This document shows, in pieces, positions 1 to 5,459 of a stretch of 6,906 nucleotides of DNA. The notes under the pieces were generated by a model. That model was given only the letters and a program-made list of their open reading frames with translations, was not told the DNA's origin and did not search any database. The stretch lies in assembly GCA_026985785.1 (NCBI GenBank), contig JALSPT010000246.1, positions 1-6,906 of the forward strand. Reading direction: 5' to 3'. The stretch comes from Anaerolineales bacterium. Its GTDB lineage: Bacteria; Chloroflexota; Anaerolineae; Anaerolineales; DRMV01. Position numbers and translations under genes: made by a program. Position 1 is the first letter of the stretch. Every line of letters starts with the position of its first letter.

Positions 1-6
1 GATATC

Positions 7-35
7 TTGTAAAAGGCTCTGGGGTGCGTTATAAT
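7..35 (+). promoter_or_regulatory. Sigma70-type promoter of the tRNA-Pro gene
   Basis: A perfect -10 hexamer TATAAT lies at 30-35 and a -35-like TTGTAA (4 of 6 consensus bases) at 7-12, separated by exactly 17 bases. Transcription would start near 41-43, leaving a 5' leader of only about five to seven bases before the mature tRNA end at 48. The site is strong by inspection and fits the high expression expected of a stable RNA gene. Confidence 0.8.
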
Positions 36-47
36 CAGCCTTGCCAA

Positions 48-121
48 CGGGGCGTGGCTCAGCCCGGCAGAGCGCACGGTTCGGGTCCGTGAGGTCGGCG
101 GTTCAAATCCGCCCGCCCCGA
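48..121 (+). tRNA. tRNA-Pro (anticodon CGG)
   Basis: The full cloverleaf can be folded by eye. The acceptor stem is 48-54 with 114-120, the D stem 57-60 with 70-73, the anticodon stem 75-79 with 87-91, and the T stem 97-101 with 109-113, closing the TTCAAAT loop. The anticodon loop (80-86) is TTCGGGT, giving CGG at 82-84, which reads the proline codon CCG, with G at position 37. The unusual C1-G72 first pair and the A73 discriminator are known identity features of bacterial tRNA-Pro and support the call. The bases after the discriminator are CT, so CCA is not encoded and must be added after transcription. The gene stands alone with its own promoter and terminator. Confidence 0.96.
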
Positions 122-129
122 CTGGCATC

Positions 130-160
130 AAACGGAGACCTTCAAGGTCTCCGTTTTTTT
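130..160 (+). terminator. Rho-independent terminator of the tRNA gene
   Basis: A perfect stem pairs 131-140 (AACGGAGACC) with 146-155, with loop TTCAA. The right arm runs into an uninterrupted run of seven T at 154-160. This is a textbook intrinsic terminator, nine bases after the tRNA, and it separates the tRNA from the following transporter gene. Confidence 0.93.
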
Positions 161-168
161 GTGGCTTG

Positions 169-177
169 TGGTACAAT
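169..177 (+). promoter_or_regulatory. Extended -10 promoter of the MFS gene
   Basis: TGG followed by TACAAT (172-177, 5 of 6 consensus bases) matches the extended -10 pattern TGnTATAAT. No -35 hexamer is seen at 15-18 bases upstream, because that position falls inside the right arm of the tRNA terminator. Transcription would start near 184, about 30 bases before the start codon. Assignment is by pattern only. Confidence 0.55.
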
Positions 178-187
178 CACCGCAATA

Positions 188-203
188 CTTACCACATGGT
201 AAG
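188..203. promoter_or_regulatory. Palindromic operator-like site at the MFS transcription start
   Basis: CTTACCA (188-194) and TGGTAAG (197-203) are perfect inverted repeats separated by two bases. The 16-base element sits a few bases after the predicted start of transcription and before the ribosome binding site. Its size and position suit a dimeric repressor of the TetR or MarR type, which often control drug exporters. It could alternatively act as a short RNA hairpin in the leader. No regulator gene is present in the window, so the binding protein is unknown. Confidence 0.5.
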
Positions 204-207
204 CCTT

Positions 208-212
208 GGAGG
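208..212 (+). promoter_or_regulatory. Ribosome binding site of the MFS gene
   Basis: GGAGG lies 3 bases before ATG 216 and 6 bases before the in-frame GTG 219. The spacing favours GTG 219, while codon preference favours ATG 216. Either way the site rules out longer upstream starts, which would begin inside the tRNA terminator. Confidence 0.75.
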
Positions 213-215
213 AGT

Positions 216-1601
216 ATGGTGAGCAACAATGCTCGCGAACGCAATTTCGTGTTGGGTGTTTTGTTCTTCGGCGTCTTGATGGCCGCGCTGGATATTGCGA
301 TTATCGGCCCTGCCCTGCCGGCTATCCGCGACGGCTTTCACACCACCGACCGGGCTGTGGTATGGGTGTTCACTACTTACTTGCTCTTCAACCTGATCGG
401 CACACCTCTAATGGCCAAACTCTCCGACCGGTTGGGGCGGCGGGACGTCTACATTGCCGACGTGCTGCTCTTCGTGCTTGGCTCGGTGGTTGTCGCCCTG
501 GCGCCATCGCTAACGTGGGTGGTGGTGGGACGTGGCATTCAAGGGTTTGGAGCCGGAGGTATTTTCCCCGTAGCCTCGGCAGTCATCGGCGACACTTTCC
601 CCCCCGAAAAGCGCGGTCGAGCGTTGGGCATCATTGGCTCGGTGTTTGGCGTGGCTTTTCTGATTGGGCCCGTGGTTGCCGGGGTGGTGTTGCAATTTTT
701 CTCCTGGCACATGCTCTTTTGGGGACCGGTGCCTTTTGCCTTGTTGCTGATTCCCGCCGCCTGGCGATGGCTGCCGGTGGAGGGCACGCCTTCCAAAGGG
801 CGGGCGGATTGGCGGGGAATGGTGTTGCTCGCGGTGGCGTTGGGCAGTCTGGCTTATGCTCTCAACCAATTGGACGCCGCTAACTTGGTGGCCAGCGCCC
901 GCTCGCCGCAGATGTGGGGGCTGATTATTCTGGCAGGCGCGGCGATGATGGGTCTGGCAGTGGTGGAACAGTTGGCGGACGACCCTATCATTCACCCCCG
1001 GCTGTTTGGTTCGCGGCAATTGGTGCTTGCCAACACCTTGGCCTTCGGCGCTGGCGTAGTAGAAGGCAGCATGGTTTTCATCCCCGCGCTGCTGGTAGCC
1101 GCGTTTGGGGTCACGGAATCCCGGGCCAGTTTCATGCTGCTGCCGGTGGTAGCCACCCTCTCGGTCGGCGCGCCACTTTTTGGCCACCTGTTGGACAAAG
1201 TGGGCTCAAAAGTGGTAATTTTGATCGGCACAGCCCTGGCGGCAGTAGGCACGGCTTTGCTGGGGTTTGTATCGCTTACCCCTGCCTTGTTTTACGTCGC
1301 AGCCGGGCTGATTGGGTTTGGCCTGTCGGCGCTTTTGGGCGCGCCTTTGCGCTACATCATGCTGGCCGAGGCGCCACCGGAGGAGCGCGCCGCGGCGCAG
1401 GCCCTGATCTCGGTGATGACCAAAGTGGGGCAAATGCTTACCGGCGCCGTGGTGGGCGCCGTGGCGGCCAGTTTGGGCGGTGGAGCGACAGGCTACACGG
1501 CGTCGTTCCGTGTGCTTGCCGGTTGGGCTGTCTTCCTTTTTTTGCTCTCATTCCTGCTCAAGCATCGCGAAGCCGAGCGAGCCACCCTGCAAAGGACATG
1601 A
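216..1601 (+). CDS. MFS drug-efflux transporter, DHA2-like, 14 TM helices
   Basis: This is an inner-membrane major facilitator protein of 461 residues, probably a proton-driven exporter of drugs or other small molecules. TM1 carries LDIAIIGPALP (25-35), whose Asp26 matches the conserved acidic residue of the DHA2 family. Motif A follows as GTPLMAKLSDRLGRR (62-76). Motif B is GRGIQG (105-110), and the antiporter motif C region is around 141-156 and includes GPVVAG. I count about 14 hydrophobic segments, including two extra ones near 203-250 after the charged stretch at about 186-201. Length and helix number fit DHA2 (EmrB/QacA type) rather than 12-helix DHA1. The start is ATG 216 or GTG 219, decided by GGAGG at 208-212. 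The gene is monocistronic, with its own promoter and palindrome upstream, and faces a convergent ATPase gene downstream. No membrane-fusion (EmrA-like) partner is adjacent. The substrate cannot be told from the sequence. Confidence 0.9.
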   Translation: MVSNNARERNFVLGVLFFGVLMAALDIAIIGPALPAIRDGFHTTDRAVVWVFTTYLLFNLIGTPLMAKLSDRLGRRDVYIADVLLFVLGSVVVALAPSLTWVVVGRGIQGFGAGGIFPVASAVIGDTFPPEKRGRALGIIGSVFGVAFLIGPVVAGVVLQFFSWHMLFWGPVPFALLLIPAAWRWLPVEGTPSKGRADWRGMVLLAVALGSLAYALNQLDAANLVASARSPQMWGLIILAGAAMMGLAVVEQLADDPIIHPRLFGSRQLVLANTLAFGAGVVEGSMVFIPALLVAAFGVTESRASFMLLPVVATLSVGAPLFGHLLDKVGSKVVILIGTALAAVGTALLGFVSLTPALFYVAAGLIGFGLSALLGAPLRYIMLAEAPPEERAAAQALISVMTKVGQMLTGAVVGAVAASLGGGATGYTASFRVLAGWAVFLFLLSFLLKHREAERATLQRT

Positions 1602-1602
1602 C

Positions 1603-1616
1603 CCTGCGAGGGCAGG
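1603..1616. terminator. Small hairpin in the convergent gap, possible bidirectional terminator
   Basis: CCTGC (1603-1607) and GCAGG (1612-1616) pair around a GAGG loop and fill almost the whole 16-base gap between the two convergent stop codons. An alternative fold, CCCT/AGGG around GCG, overlaps it. Neither strand has a T tract after the stem, so efficient intrinsic termination is doubtful. Confidence 0.35.
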
Positions 1617-1617
1617 C

Positions 1618-3342
1618 TTACTTCTCGGCCTCGCCAAAGCCCAAAGCCCCAAAGGGGTCTGCACCCGTAGAGAAGGCCTCTTTCCCCAACAATTCTTGCC
1701 AAAAGCCGTCGTTGTAGCGCCGCGAGCGCACCGGCAGCGGCATGGGAACGCTCCATCCCAGAAGCAACACTTCCTCCGTAGGCTGCAAGTGCGCCAGCAT
1801 GCCCCGCAATTGGCTCCGCCCTGCCAGCCCGGAAAGCACGGCCTGGATGTCGTTTTCATCGCCCAGCCAGCCGGAGATGCGCGTGCCCAGTTGTGACATC
1901 ACCTCGTCGTGAATCTGCGAGGGGCGCTGATCGATGATCAACAGGGTGACGAAATATTTGCGCATCTCACGGGCGATGGTGCTGAAAGTGGTCTGCACCG
2001 CCATCTCCCGGCTGAGCAGTTTGTGAGCCTCTTCAATCACGACGACCAGGGGGACGGGTTTGTCTCGCCGTTTGCCGGAACGGTAGGCATCGGTGCGCTT
2101 GACCCAATGCTCGCGAATTTTGCGGGTCAGCAGGTTGCTCACCAGCAAATAGTCCAACTCCTTGTCGAACTCCCCAAACGAAAGCACCACGTGCCGCCCA
2201 TTTTCCAGAGCGTCGATAATCTGCTGCACGCCCTCGGTGGCCGCCTCTTCCACCAGATAGGGGCGGTCGAACACGCGCCGCAGTTTGTTGTGCAGTCCCT
2301 CGGCGGCCATGATGTTGACCCCCACCTCCAGCGCCCACGCCGCCACGCTATCCGGCGCGGGCACCCGTTTGGTGCGCCCGTTTTCGTCCACGATTTCCTC
2401 GGTCGCGCCGACGCGCATCTTGCGAAACGCAGTCAGCCACCCACGGCCAAAAGACGATGCCAGGGCATGCAGGGTGTTGGCCGTGGTTTCTCGCAGGTTG
2501 AGGGTGCGGCTGAGGAGCAAGATGTCCTCCGGTTCGATGTCCTGCTCGGAGATTTGCAAATCCAAGTCGGGGCGATGGCCGCGGATGAACGCGTTTTTCC
2601 CCAGGCCGACCACGAAGATTTTGCTGCCGAACTTAGGCCGCAGGCCGGGGATGCGTTGGTTGGCCTCGGGGTTGATGTCATCATAGGCGTATTCGTTGTG
2701 CATGTCGAAAATCAGGGTAGCGGCGGCATTGTGATGAATCAACCCAGCCAGGAGGATGCGGGTGAGAAAGGATTTTCCCGTCCCAGTAGCCCCAAAAACC
2801 CCCGCTGAACGCCGGACGAATTTCTCCAGGTTGAGCCGCACCGGGTGTTTCTGCTCCCGTGTGTAGCCGATGACGAAGTCGCCGCGGAAAATCTCGTTGA
2901 TGTCGCCCTCGCTGGCCAGTCGCGCTTGCGCCAGGTGCGACGGGATGGTTTTCACAGGCTTGGGATGGGGTTCCTCGCGCAAGCCCGCCTGAACTTCAGC
3001 CCAAAACTGCTCGTATGCCGCGGTGCCCGGTTCGGGGCCTCGCTCGACCATCAGCATAGGATGCACGGTGATGGTGGTATGTAGCGCCTGCTCTTGAAGC
3101 ATACCGGCCAGCGCCGGCGTAAAACGTTCGTGGAGTTGCTCGTCGGCAAAGCGCTCATTGGCCGCCGTCAGGCGTAAATCGGTCACCAGGCCGTAGAAGA
3201 GATAATCTTCGCTTTCGGTGACCACGAAAGCACCTTCTTGGATGCGCTGCGGCGGCACGGTCAGCCGGATGGCGAGCCCTTCTTGCAAACTACCGCCGAT
3301 GACATAACCAATCTTTTGTTCGCTGGCGGGGGTGGCGTCCAT
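1618..3342 (-). CDS. HerA-like hexameric ATPase (DUF87, FtsK-HerA superfamily)
   Basis: This cytosolic protein of 574 residues is probably a DNA-translocating or DNA-processing ring ATPase. The N-terminal part (about 10-100) resembles the HAS-barrel shared by HerA and ATP synthase. The RecA-like core begins with Walker A GATGTGKS (184-191), followed by the HerA-type FDMHNEY (212-218). A helical insert spans about 250-380. Walker B is VVVIEEAH (433-440), with Glu437/Glu438 as catalytic candidates, and DQRPS (471-475) is the sensor/arginine region typical of HerA. In archaea and some bacteria HerA works with the NurA nuclease in end resection, and other HerA proteins pair with SIR2 or nuclease effectors in defence. 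No such partner is adjacent here, so the precise role is open. The ATG at 3342 is chosen because GGGAG lies 8 bases upstream. A TTG at 3357 is also open in frame but overlaps that site and is less likely. Confidence 0.88.
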   Translation of the reverse strand: MDATPASEQKIGYVIGGSLQEGLAIRLTVPPQRIQEGAFVVTESEDYLFYGLVTDLRLTAANERFADEQLHERFTPALAGMLQEQALHTTITVHPMLMVERGPEPGTAAYEQFWAEVQAGLREEPHPKPVKTIPSHLAQARLASEGDINEIFRGDFVIGYTREQKHPVRLNLEKFVRRSAGVFGATGTGKSFLTRILLAGLIHHNAAATLIFDMHNEYAYDDINPEANQRIPGLRPKFGSKIFVVGLGKNAFIRGHRPDLDLQISEQDIEPEDILLLSRTLNLRETTANTLHALASSFGRGWLTAFRKMRVGATEEIVDENGRTKRVPAPDSVAAWALEVGVNIMAAEGLHNKLRRVFDRPYLVEEAATEGVQQIIDALENGRHVVLSFGEFDKELDYLLVSNLLTRKIREHWVKRTDAYRSGKRRDKPVPLVVVIEEAHKLLSREMAVQTTFSTIAREMRKYFVTLLIIDQRPSQIHDEVMSQLGTRISGWLGDENDIQAVLSGLAGRSQLRGMLAHLQPTEEVLLLGWSVPMPLPVRSRRYNDGFWQELLGKEAFSTGADPFGALGFGEAEK

Positions 3343-3350
3343 TGGCGTTT

Positions 3351-3355
3351 CTCCC
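3351..3355 (-). promoter_or_regulatory. Ribosome binding site deciding the HerA-like start
   Basis: On the - strand GGGAG stands 8 bases before ATG 3342. It overlaps the alternative in-frame TTG at 3357, so the ATG is the better start and the protein is five residues shorter than the longest reading. Confidence 0.65.
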
Positions 3356-3380
3356 AAAATGACGAAAAAGGGTAAAATAA
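3356..3380. promoter_or_regulatory. AT-rich divergent promoter region for the HerA-like and c-di-AMP receptor genes
   Basis: The 56 bases between the two divergent start codons hold an A/T-rich patch in otherwise GC-rich DNA. On the + strand TAAAAT (3373-3378, 5 of 6 consensus) would start transcription near 3385, 14 bases before the receptor gene. On the - strand TATTTT (3379-3374, 4 of 6) could serve the ATPase gene. No convincing -35 hexamers are seen. The two -10 candidates overlap, so if both are used the promoters should compete. Confidence 0.35.
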
Positions 3381-3398
3381 GCCCACCGGAGGTGTGCG

Positions 3399-3665
3399 AT
3401 GAAACTTTTGATTGCGGTGGTGCAAACAGCCGATAGCAACGCGGTGGCCGATGCCATGATCGAGCGCGGCTTTCGGGTGACTAAATTAGCCTCGACGGGC
3501 GGCTTTTTGCGCCGCGGCTCCACCACGCTGCTGCTGGGCGTGGAAGACGATCAGGTGGACGAAGCCTTGGAGATCATCCGCGCCGAATGCAGCCAACCAG
3601 CAGAGCCGGCCATCAAGCAAGGGGTGGTGTTCGTCCTGCCGGTCAGCCGCTTCGAGCAGGTTTAG
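3399..3665 (+). CDS. Cyclic-di-AMP receptor, DarA/PstA family (PII-like)
   Basis: This small cytosolic protein of 88 residues is predicted to bind the second messenger c-di-AMP as a PII-like trimer. It follows the known Firmicutes DarA (YaaQ) almost without gaps over its first 60 residues. It has MKLLIAVVQ at the N-terminus, the TKLASTGGFLRRGSTT ligand-loop signature at 28-43, GVEDDQVDE at 47-55, and the closing strand VVFVLPVSRF at 76-85. Arg26, Thr28, Gly35, Phe36 and Leu37, remembered as ligand contacts in DarA/PstA, are kept, while Asn24 is Gly here. DarA is about 109 residues; this protein lacks roughly 20 residues between 64 and 76, where DarA has its long B-loop. The start is ATG 3399 with GGAGG at 3388-3392, spaced 6 bases. 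Its downstream target is unknown in this organism. The gene is alone, divergent from the HerA-like gene and tail-to-tail with the AMMECR1 gene. Confidence 0.87.
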   Translation: MKLLIAVVQTADSNAVADAMIERGFRVTKLASTGGFLRRGSTTLLLGVEDDQVDEALEIIRAECSQPAEPAIKQGVVFVLPVSRFEQV

Positions 3666-4255
3666 TCTGCTTCCCAGTAGCCGGGTTCCTGGAAAGCCTG
3701 AACCTGGTAGGTAAACACTTCGATGGGGCGCTGCCAGCAGGTTGGCTCCGCGCCCATTTTCAGGCAGAGGTGAGCGAGGAACTCGGCAGGCTTGGGCAGG
3801 CTGTGCCACACTTGGGGGAGAAAAGTAGCCTGCCGCCAGCCGTCGCGTAGCAAAACGCCATCCACGCCGGGGCGTAGGCGGGCGAGCAAATCTTCCGGCG
3901 AGTGGTAGGTCAATGGTTGCAGGGGGGTGAGGTAGGAGACTTCCAGAGCAAGTTGGGGCACTTCCTCCGGAGTGACGGGGGAAAAGCGCGGGTCGTGCAA
4001 CGCAGCGTCGATAGCATGGGCACGCACATCTTCGACAAGGGGGCGTGTGGCAATGATGCTACCGATACATCCTCGCAGCCGACCATCGTGCCGGGTGCGT
4101 AGGGTGACAAAGGCAGCCCCCGGTTCCCGCAGGCGAGGTGGCAGGTCGGGTGGCAAAGGGGGTAAAGGTTGGCCTCGCACACCCGCCTCCAGCGCTTCGC
4201 GCGCCAGGCGCAGCAGCCACTGCCCTTCGTGTTCACTTAAGCGAGGGGTGTTCAT
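3662..4255 (-). CDS. amrA: AMMECR1 family protein / AmmeMemoRadiSam system protein A
   Basis: This cytosolic protein of 197 residues belongs to the AMMECR1 family, whose hallmark LRGCIG is at 60-65, after the strand AAFVTLR (47-53). Other family features are DPRFSPVT (88-95), LEVSYLTPLQPL (104-115), the GVDGVLLRDG turn (130-139), and TFLPQVW (144-150) near a Cys-rich stretch. In many prokaryotes this protein is one of three conserved together with a Memo protein and a radical-SAM enzyme; their substrate is not settled, and neither partner is in this window. A proline-rich stretch at 30-40 (PLPPLPPDLPP) lies between the N-terminal helix and the core; runs of this kind can slow translation and depend on EF-P. 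The start is ATG 4255 because GGAGG lies 8 bases upstream; GTG 4270 in frame lies before that site and is rejected. The stop codon TAA overlaps the TAG of the convergent receptor gene. The symbol is family-level only. Confidence 0.85.
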   Translation of the reverse strand: MNTPRLSEHEGQWLLRLAREALEAGVRGQPLPPLPPDLPPRLREPGAAFVTLRTRHDGRLRGCIGSIIATRPLVEDVRAHAIDAALHDPRFSPVTPEEVPQLALEVSYLTPLQPLTYHSPEDLLARLRPGVDGVLLRDGWRQATFLPQVWHSLPKPAEFLAHLCLKMGAEPTCWQRPIEVFTYQVQAFQEPGYWEAD

Positions 4256-4263
4256 CGTGCCAT

Positions 4264-4268
4264 CCTCC
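4264..4268 (-). promoter_or_regulatory. Ribosome binding site deciding the AMMECR1 start
   Basis: On the - strand GGAGG stands 8 bases before ATG 4255. The in-frame GTG at 4270 lies at and upstream of this site, so it cannot be served by it. Confidence 0.75.
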
Positions 4269-4280
4269 ACTCGGTTTCCC

Positions 4281-4312
4281 TGTTACCATTATACCCTGCC
4301 CAGTGGGTAACA
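4281..4312. promoter_or_regulatory. Inverted repeat bracketing the AMMECR1 promoter
   Basis: TGTTACC (4281-4287) and GGTAACA (4306-4312) are perfect 7-base inverted repeats, 18 bases apart. One arm covers the predicted transcription start and the other covers the -35-like element, with the consensus -10 between them. A nested TACCC/GGGTA pair (4292-4296, 4305-4309) overlaps the same arms. This arrangement could be a split operator, but no regulator is known. Confidence 0.4.
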
Positions 4313-4313
4313 A
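4288..4313 (-). promoter_or_regulatory. Promoter of the AMMECR1 gene
   Basis: On the - strand a perfect TATAAT occupies 4293-4288. Transcription would start near 4281, leaving a leader of about 26 bases with a good ribosome binding site. The best -35-like hexamer is TTGTTA (4313-4308, 4 of 6), but the spacer is only 14 bases. That spacing suggests a weak promoter or one needing an activator. Confidence 0.6.
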
Positions 4314-4375
4314 CGCACCCGCTTCGGGACAAGCGCCCCCCACCAAAAGGCGCCCCCAGGCGAGCGCTTACCCCC

Positions 4376-5452
4376 TCACCCTTCGCGAAGCGGCTTTTCC
4401 TGCCAGCGGCGGGCAATGCGGCGGTCGATTTTCCCCATGGGGAAGGCGGCCAGTTCATCGGCAGATGCCCAATGCACGGCTTGGGGCACCACCGGGCGTG
4501 GTTCGCCCGCCTGCAGGCGGCACAGAAAAGCGTGGAGGGTGACGCGAAAGTGGGTGTAGGCATGGCGGTAGGTGCCAAAAGGGGCTTCGATGGCGATCTC
4601 GCACCCCAGTTCCTCGGCAATTTCGCGGCGCAGGGCTTCTTCCAGCGTTTCCCCGTGTTCGACCTTGCCGCCGGGGAACTCCCACAGCCCACCCAGCAGG
4701 CCATCGGGAGGGCGTTGCGCCAGCAGTACCTTGCCCTCGCGATGGATGACGGCGGCCACCACGGTGTAGTGGGGCGGGCGGCGACGATGAGTCAGGCGAG
4801 GAAAACCCTCCGGATTGCCGCTGCGTCGGGCGGCGCACATTTCTTCCAGCGGGCAGCGCGCACAGCGCGGCGCTCGCGAAGTGCAGACCGTGGCGCCCAA
4901 ATCCATCAGGGCCTGGTTGTAAGCCGCCGCCTTTCCCGGCGGCAGGTGCTCGGCTGCCTTTTGCCATACGAGCCGTTCCCCTGCAGCGGTGTCCACCGGG
5001 GCTTCCAGGGCAAACACCCGCGCCAGCACGCGCTTGACGTTGCCGTCCACGGCGGGCACATCCTGCCCAAAGGCCAGAGAGGCGATGGCGTGGGCGGTGT
5101 ATTTGCCGATGCCGGGCAAGGTTTGCAGAGCCGCCGGGTCTGCGGGCAAACGGCCACCGAAACGGGCAACCACTTCACGCGCTGCCCGGTGCAAGGCGCG
5201 GGCGCGGCGGTAGTAGCCCAAGCCCTCCCACAGGCGGAGCACCTCCTGCTCGTCGGCAGTGGCCAGGCGCTCGATGGTAGGAAAGCGCGCCATCCAACGC
5301 CGAAAGTACGGTCTGACCGTCGCGACCTGGGTCTGCTGGAGCATGATCTCGGAGACCCAGACGGCATAGGGATCGGGATGGTCACGCCAGGGCATCTCTC
5401 GGCGGTGGTGGGCATACCATGCCAGCAGGCGGGCGGCCAGTTCGGTAGGCAT
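4376..5452 (-). CDS. mutY: A/G-specific adenine glycosylase MutY with C-terminal Nudix domain
   Basis: This base-excision repair enzyme of 358 residues removes adenine mispaired with 8-oxoguanine. Catalytic Glu35 lies in WVSEIMLQQTQV (32-43), with WEGLGYYRRAR at 75-85. The helix-hairpin-helix LPGIGKYTAHA (112-122) is followed by the active-site Asp136 in PAVDGNV. The [4Fe-4S] cluster ligands are Cys190, 197, 200 and 206, with the family spacing C-x6-C-x2-C-x5-C. The C-terminal domain (about 228-345) has a MutT-like fold and carries YTH (299-301) where MutY enzymes have the FSH loop that senses 8-oxoguanine. Unusually, it also has a complete Nudix box at 262-284 (Gly262, Glu268, Arg276-Glu277, Glu280-Glu281, Gly283), which E. 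coli MutY lacks. ATG 5452 starts 7 bases after the decarboxylase stop without a visible ribosome binding site, so translational coupling is likely. Small GC-rich hairpins lie downstream (4318-4335), but no T-tract terminator. Confidence 0.95.
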   Translation of the reverse strand: MPTELAARLLAWYAHHRREMPWRDHPDPYAVWVSEIMLQQTQVATVRPYFRRWMARFPTIERLATADEQEVLRLWEGLGYYRRARALHRAAREVVARFGGRLPADPAALQTLPGIGKYTAHAIASLAFGQDVPAVDGNVKRVLARVFALEAPVDTAAGERLVWQKAAEHLPPGKAAAYNQALMDLGATVCTSRAPRCARCPLEEMCAARRSGNPEGFPRLTHRRRPPHYTVVAAVIHREGKVLLAQRPPDGLLGGLWEFPGGKVEHGETLEEALRREIAEELGCEIAIEAPFGTYRHAYTHFRVTLHAFLCRLQAGEPRPVVPQAVHWASADELAAFPMGKIDRRIARRWQEKPLREG

Positions 5453-5459
5453 GATGGCG

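Noticed and set aside
159..215. Upstream extension of the MFS protein to a TTG at 159
   Set aside because: It would begin within the T run of the tRNA terminator and before the mapped -10 box; GGAGG at 208-212 supports a start at 216 or 219.
510..1187. 225-codon - strand open frame opposite the MFS gene
   Set aside because: The MFS reading shows all family motifs; the reverse frame is low-complexity, rich in Arg, His and Gln, and has no start signal.
1909..2808. Long + strand open frame opposite the HerA-like gene
   Set aside because: It lies wholly antisense to a gene with clear Walker motifs, has no family resemblance and no ribosome binding site; long shadow frames are common in GC-rich DNA.
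1618..3665. HerA-like gene plus c-di-AMP receptor as a signalling-based anti-phage system
   Set aside because: The receptor looks like a normal housekeeping DarA family member, there is no cyclase, nuclease or other effector gene nearby, and nothing in the window points to a defence island.
188..4312. Shared regulator binding GGTAA/TTACC half-sites in front of both the MFS and AMMECR1 genes
   Set aside because: The half-sites share five or six bases, but the spacing differs (2 versus 18 bases) and GGTAA occurs several more times in the window, including inside coding regions, so a common regulon is not supported.
4318..4369. Hairpins and a GCGCCCCC direct repeat after mutY as an intrinsic terminator
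   Set aside because: CGCTT/AAGCG and CCCG/CGGG stems are short, the AAGCGC/GCGCTT pair has a 27-base loop, and no T tract follows on the - strand.
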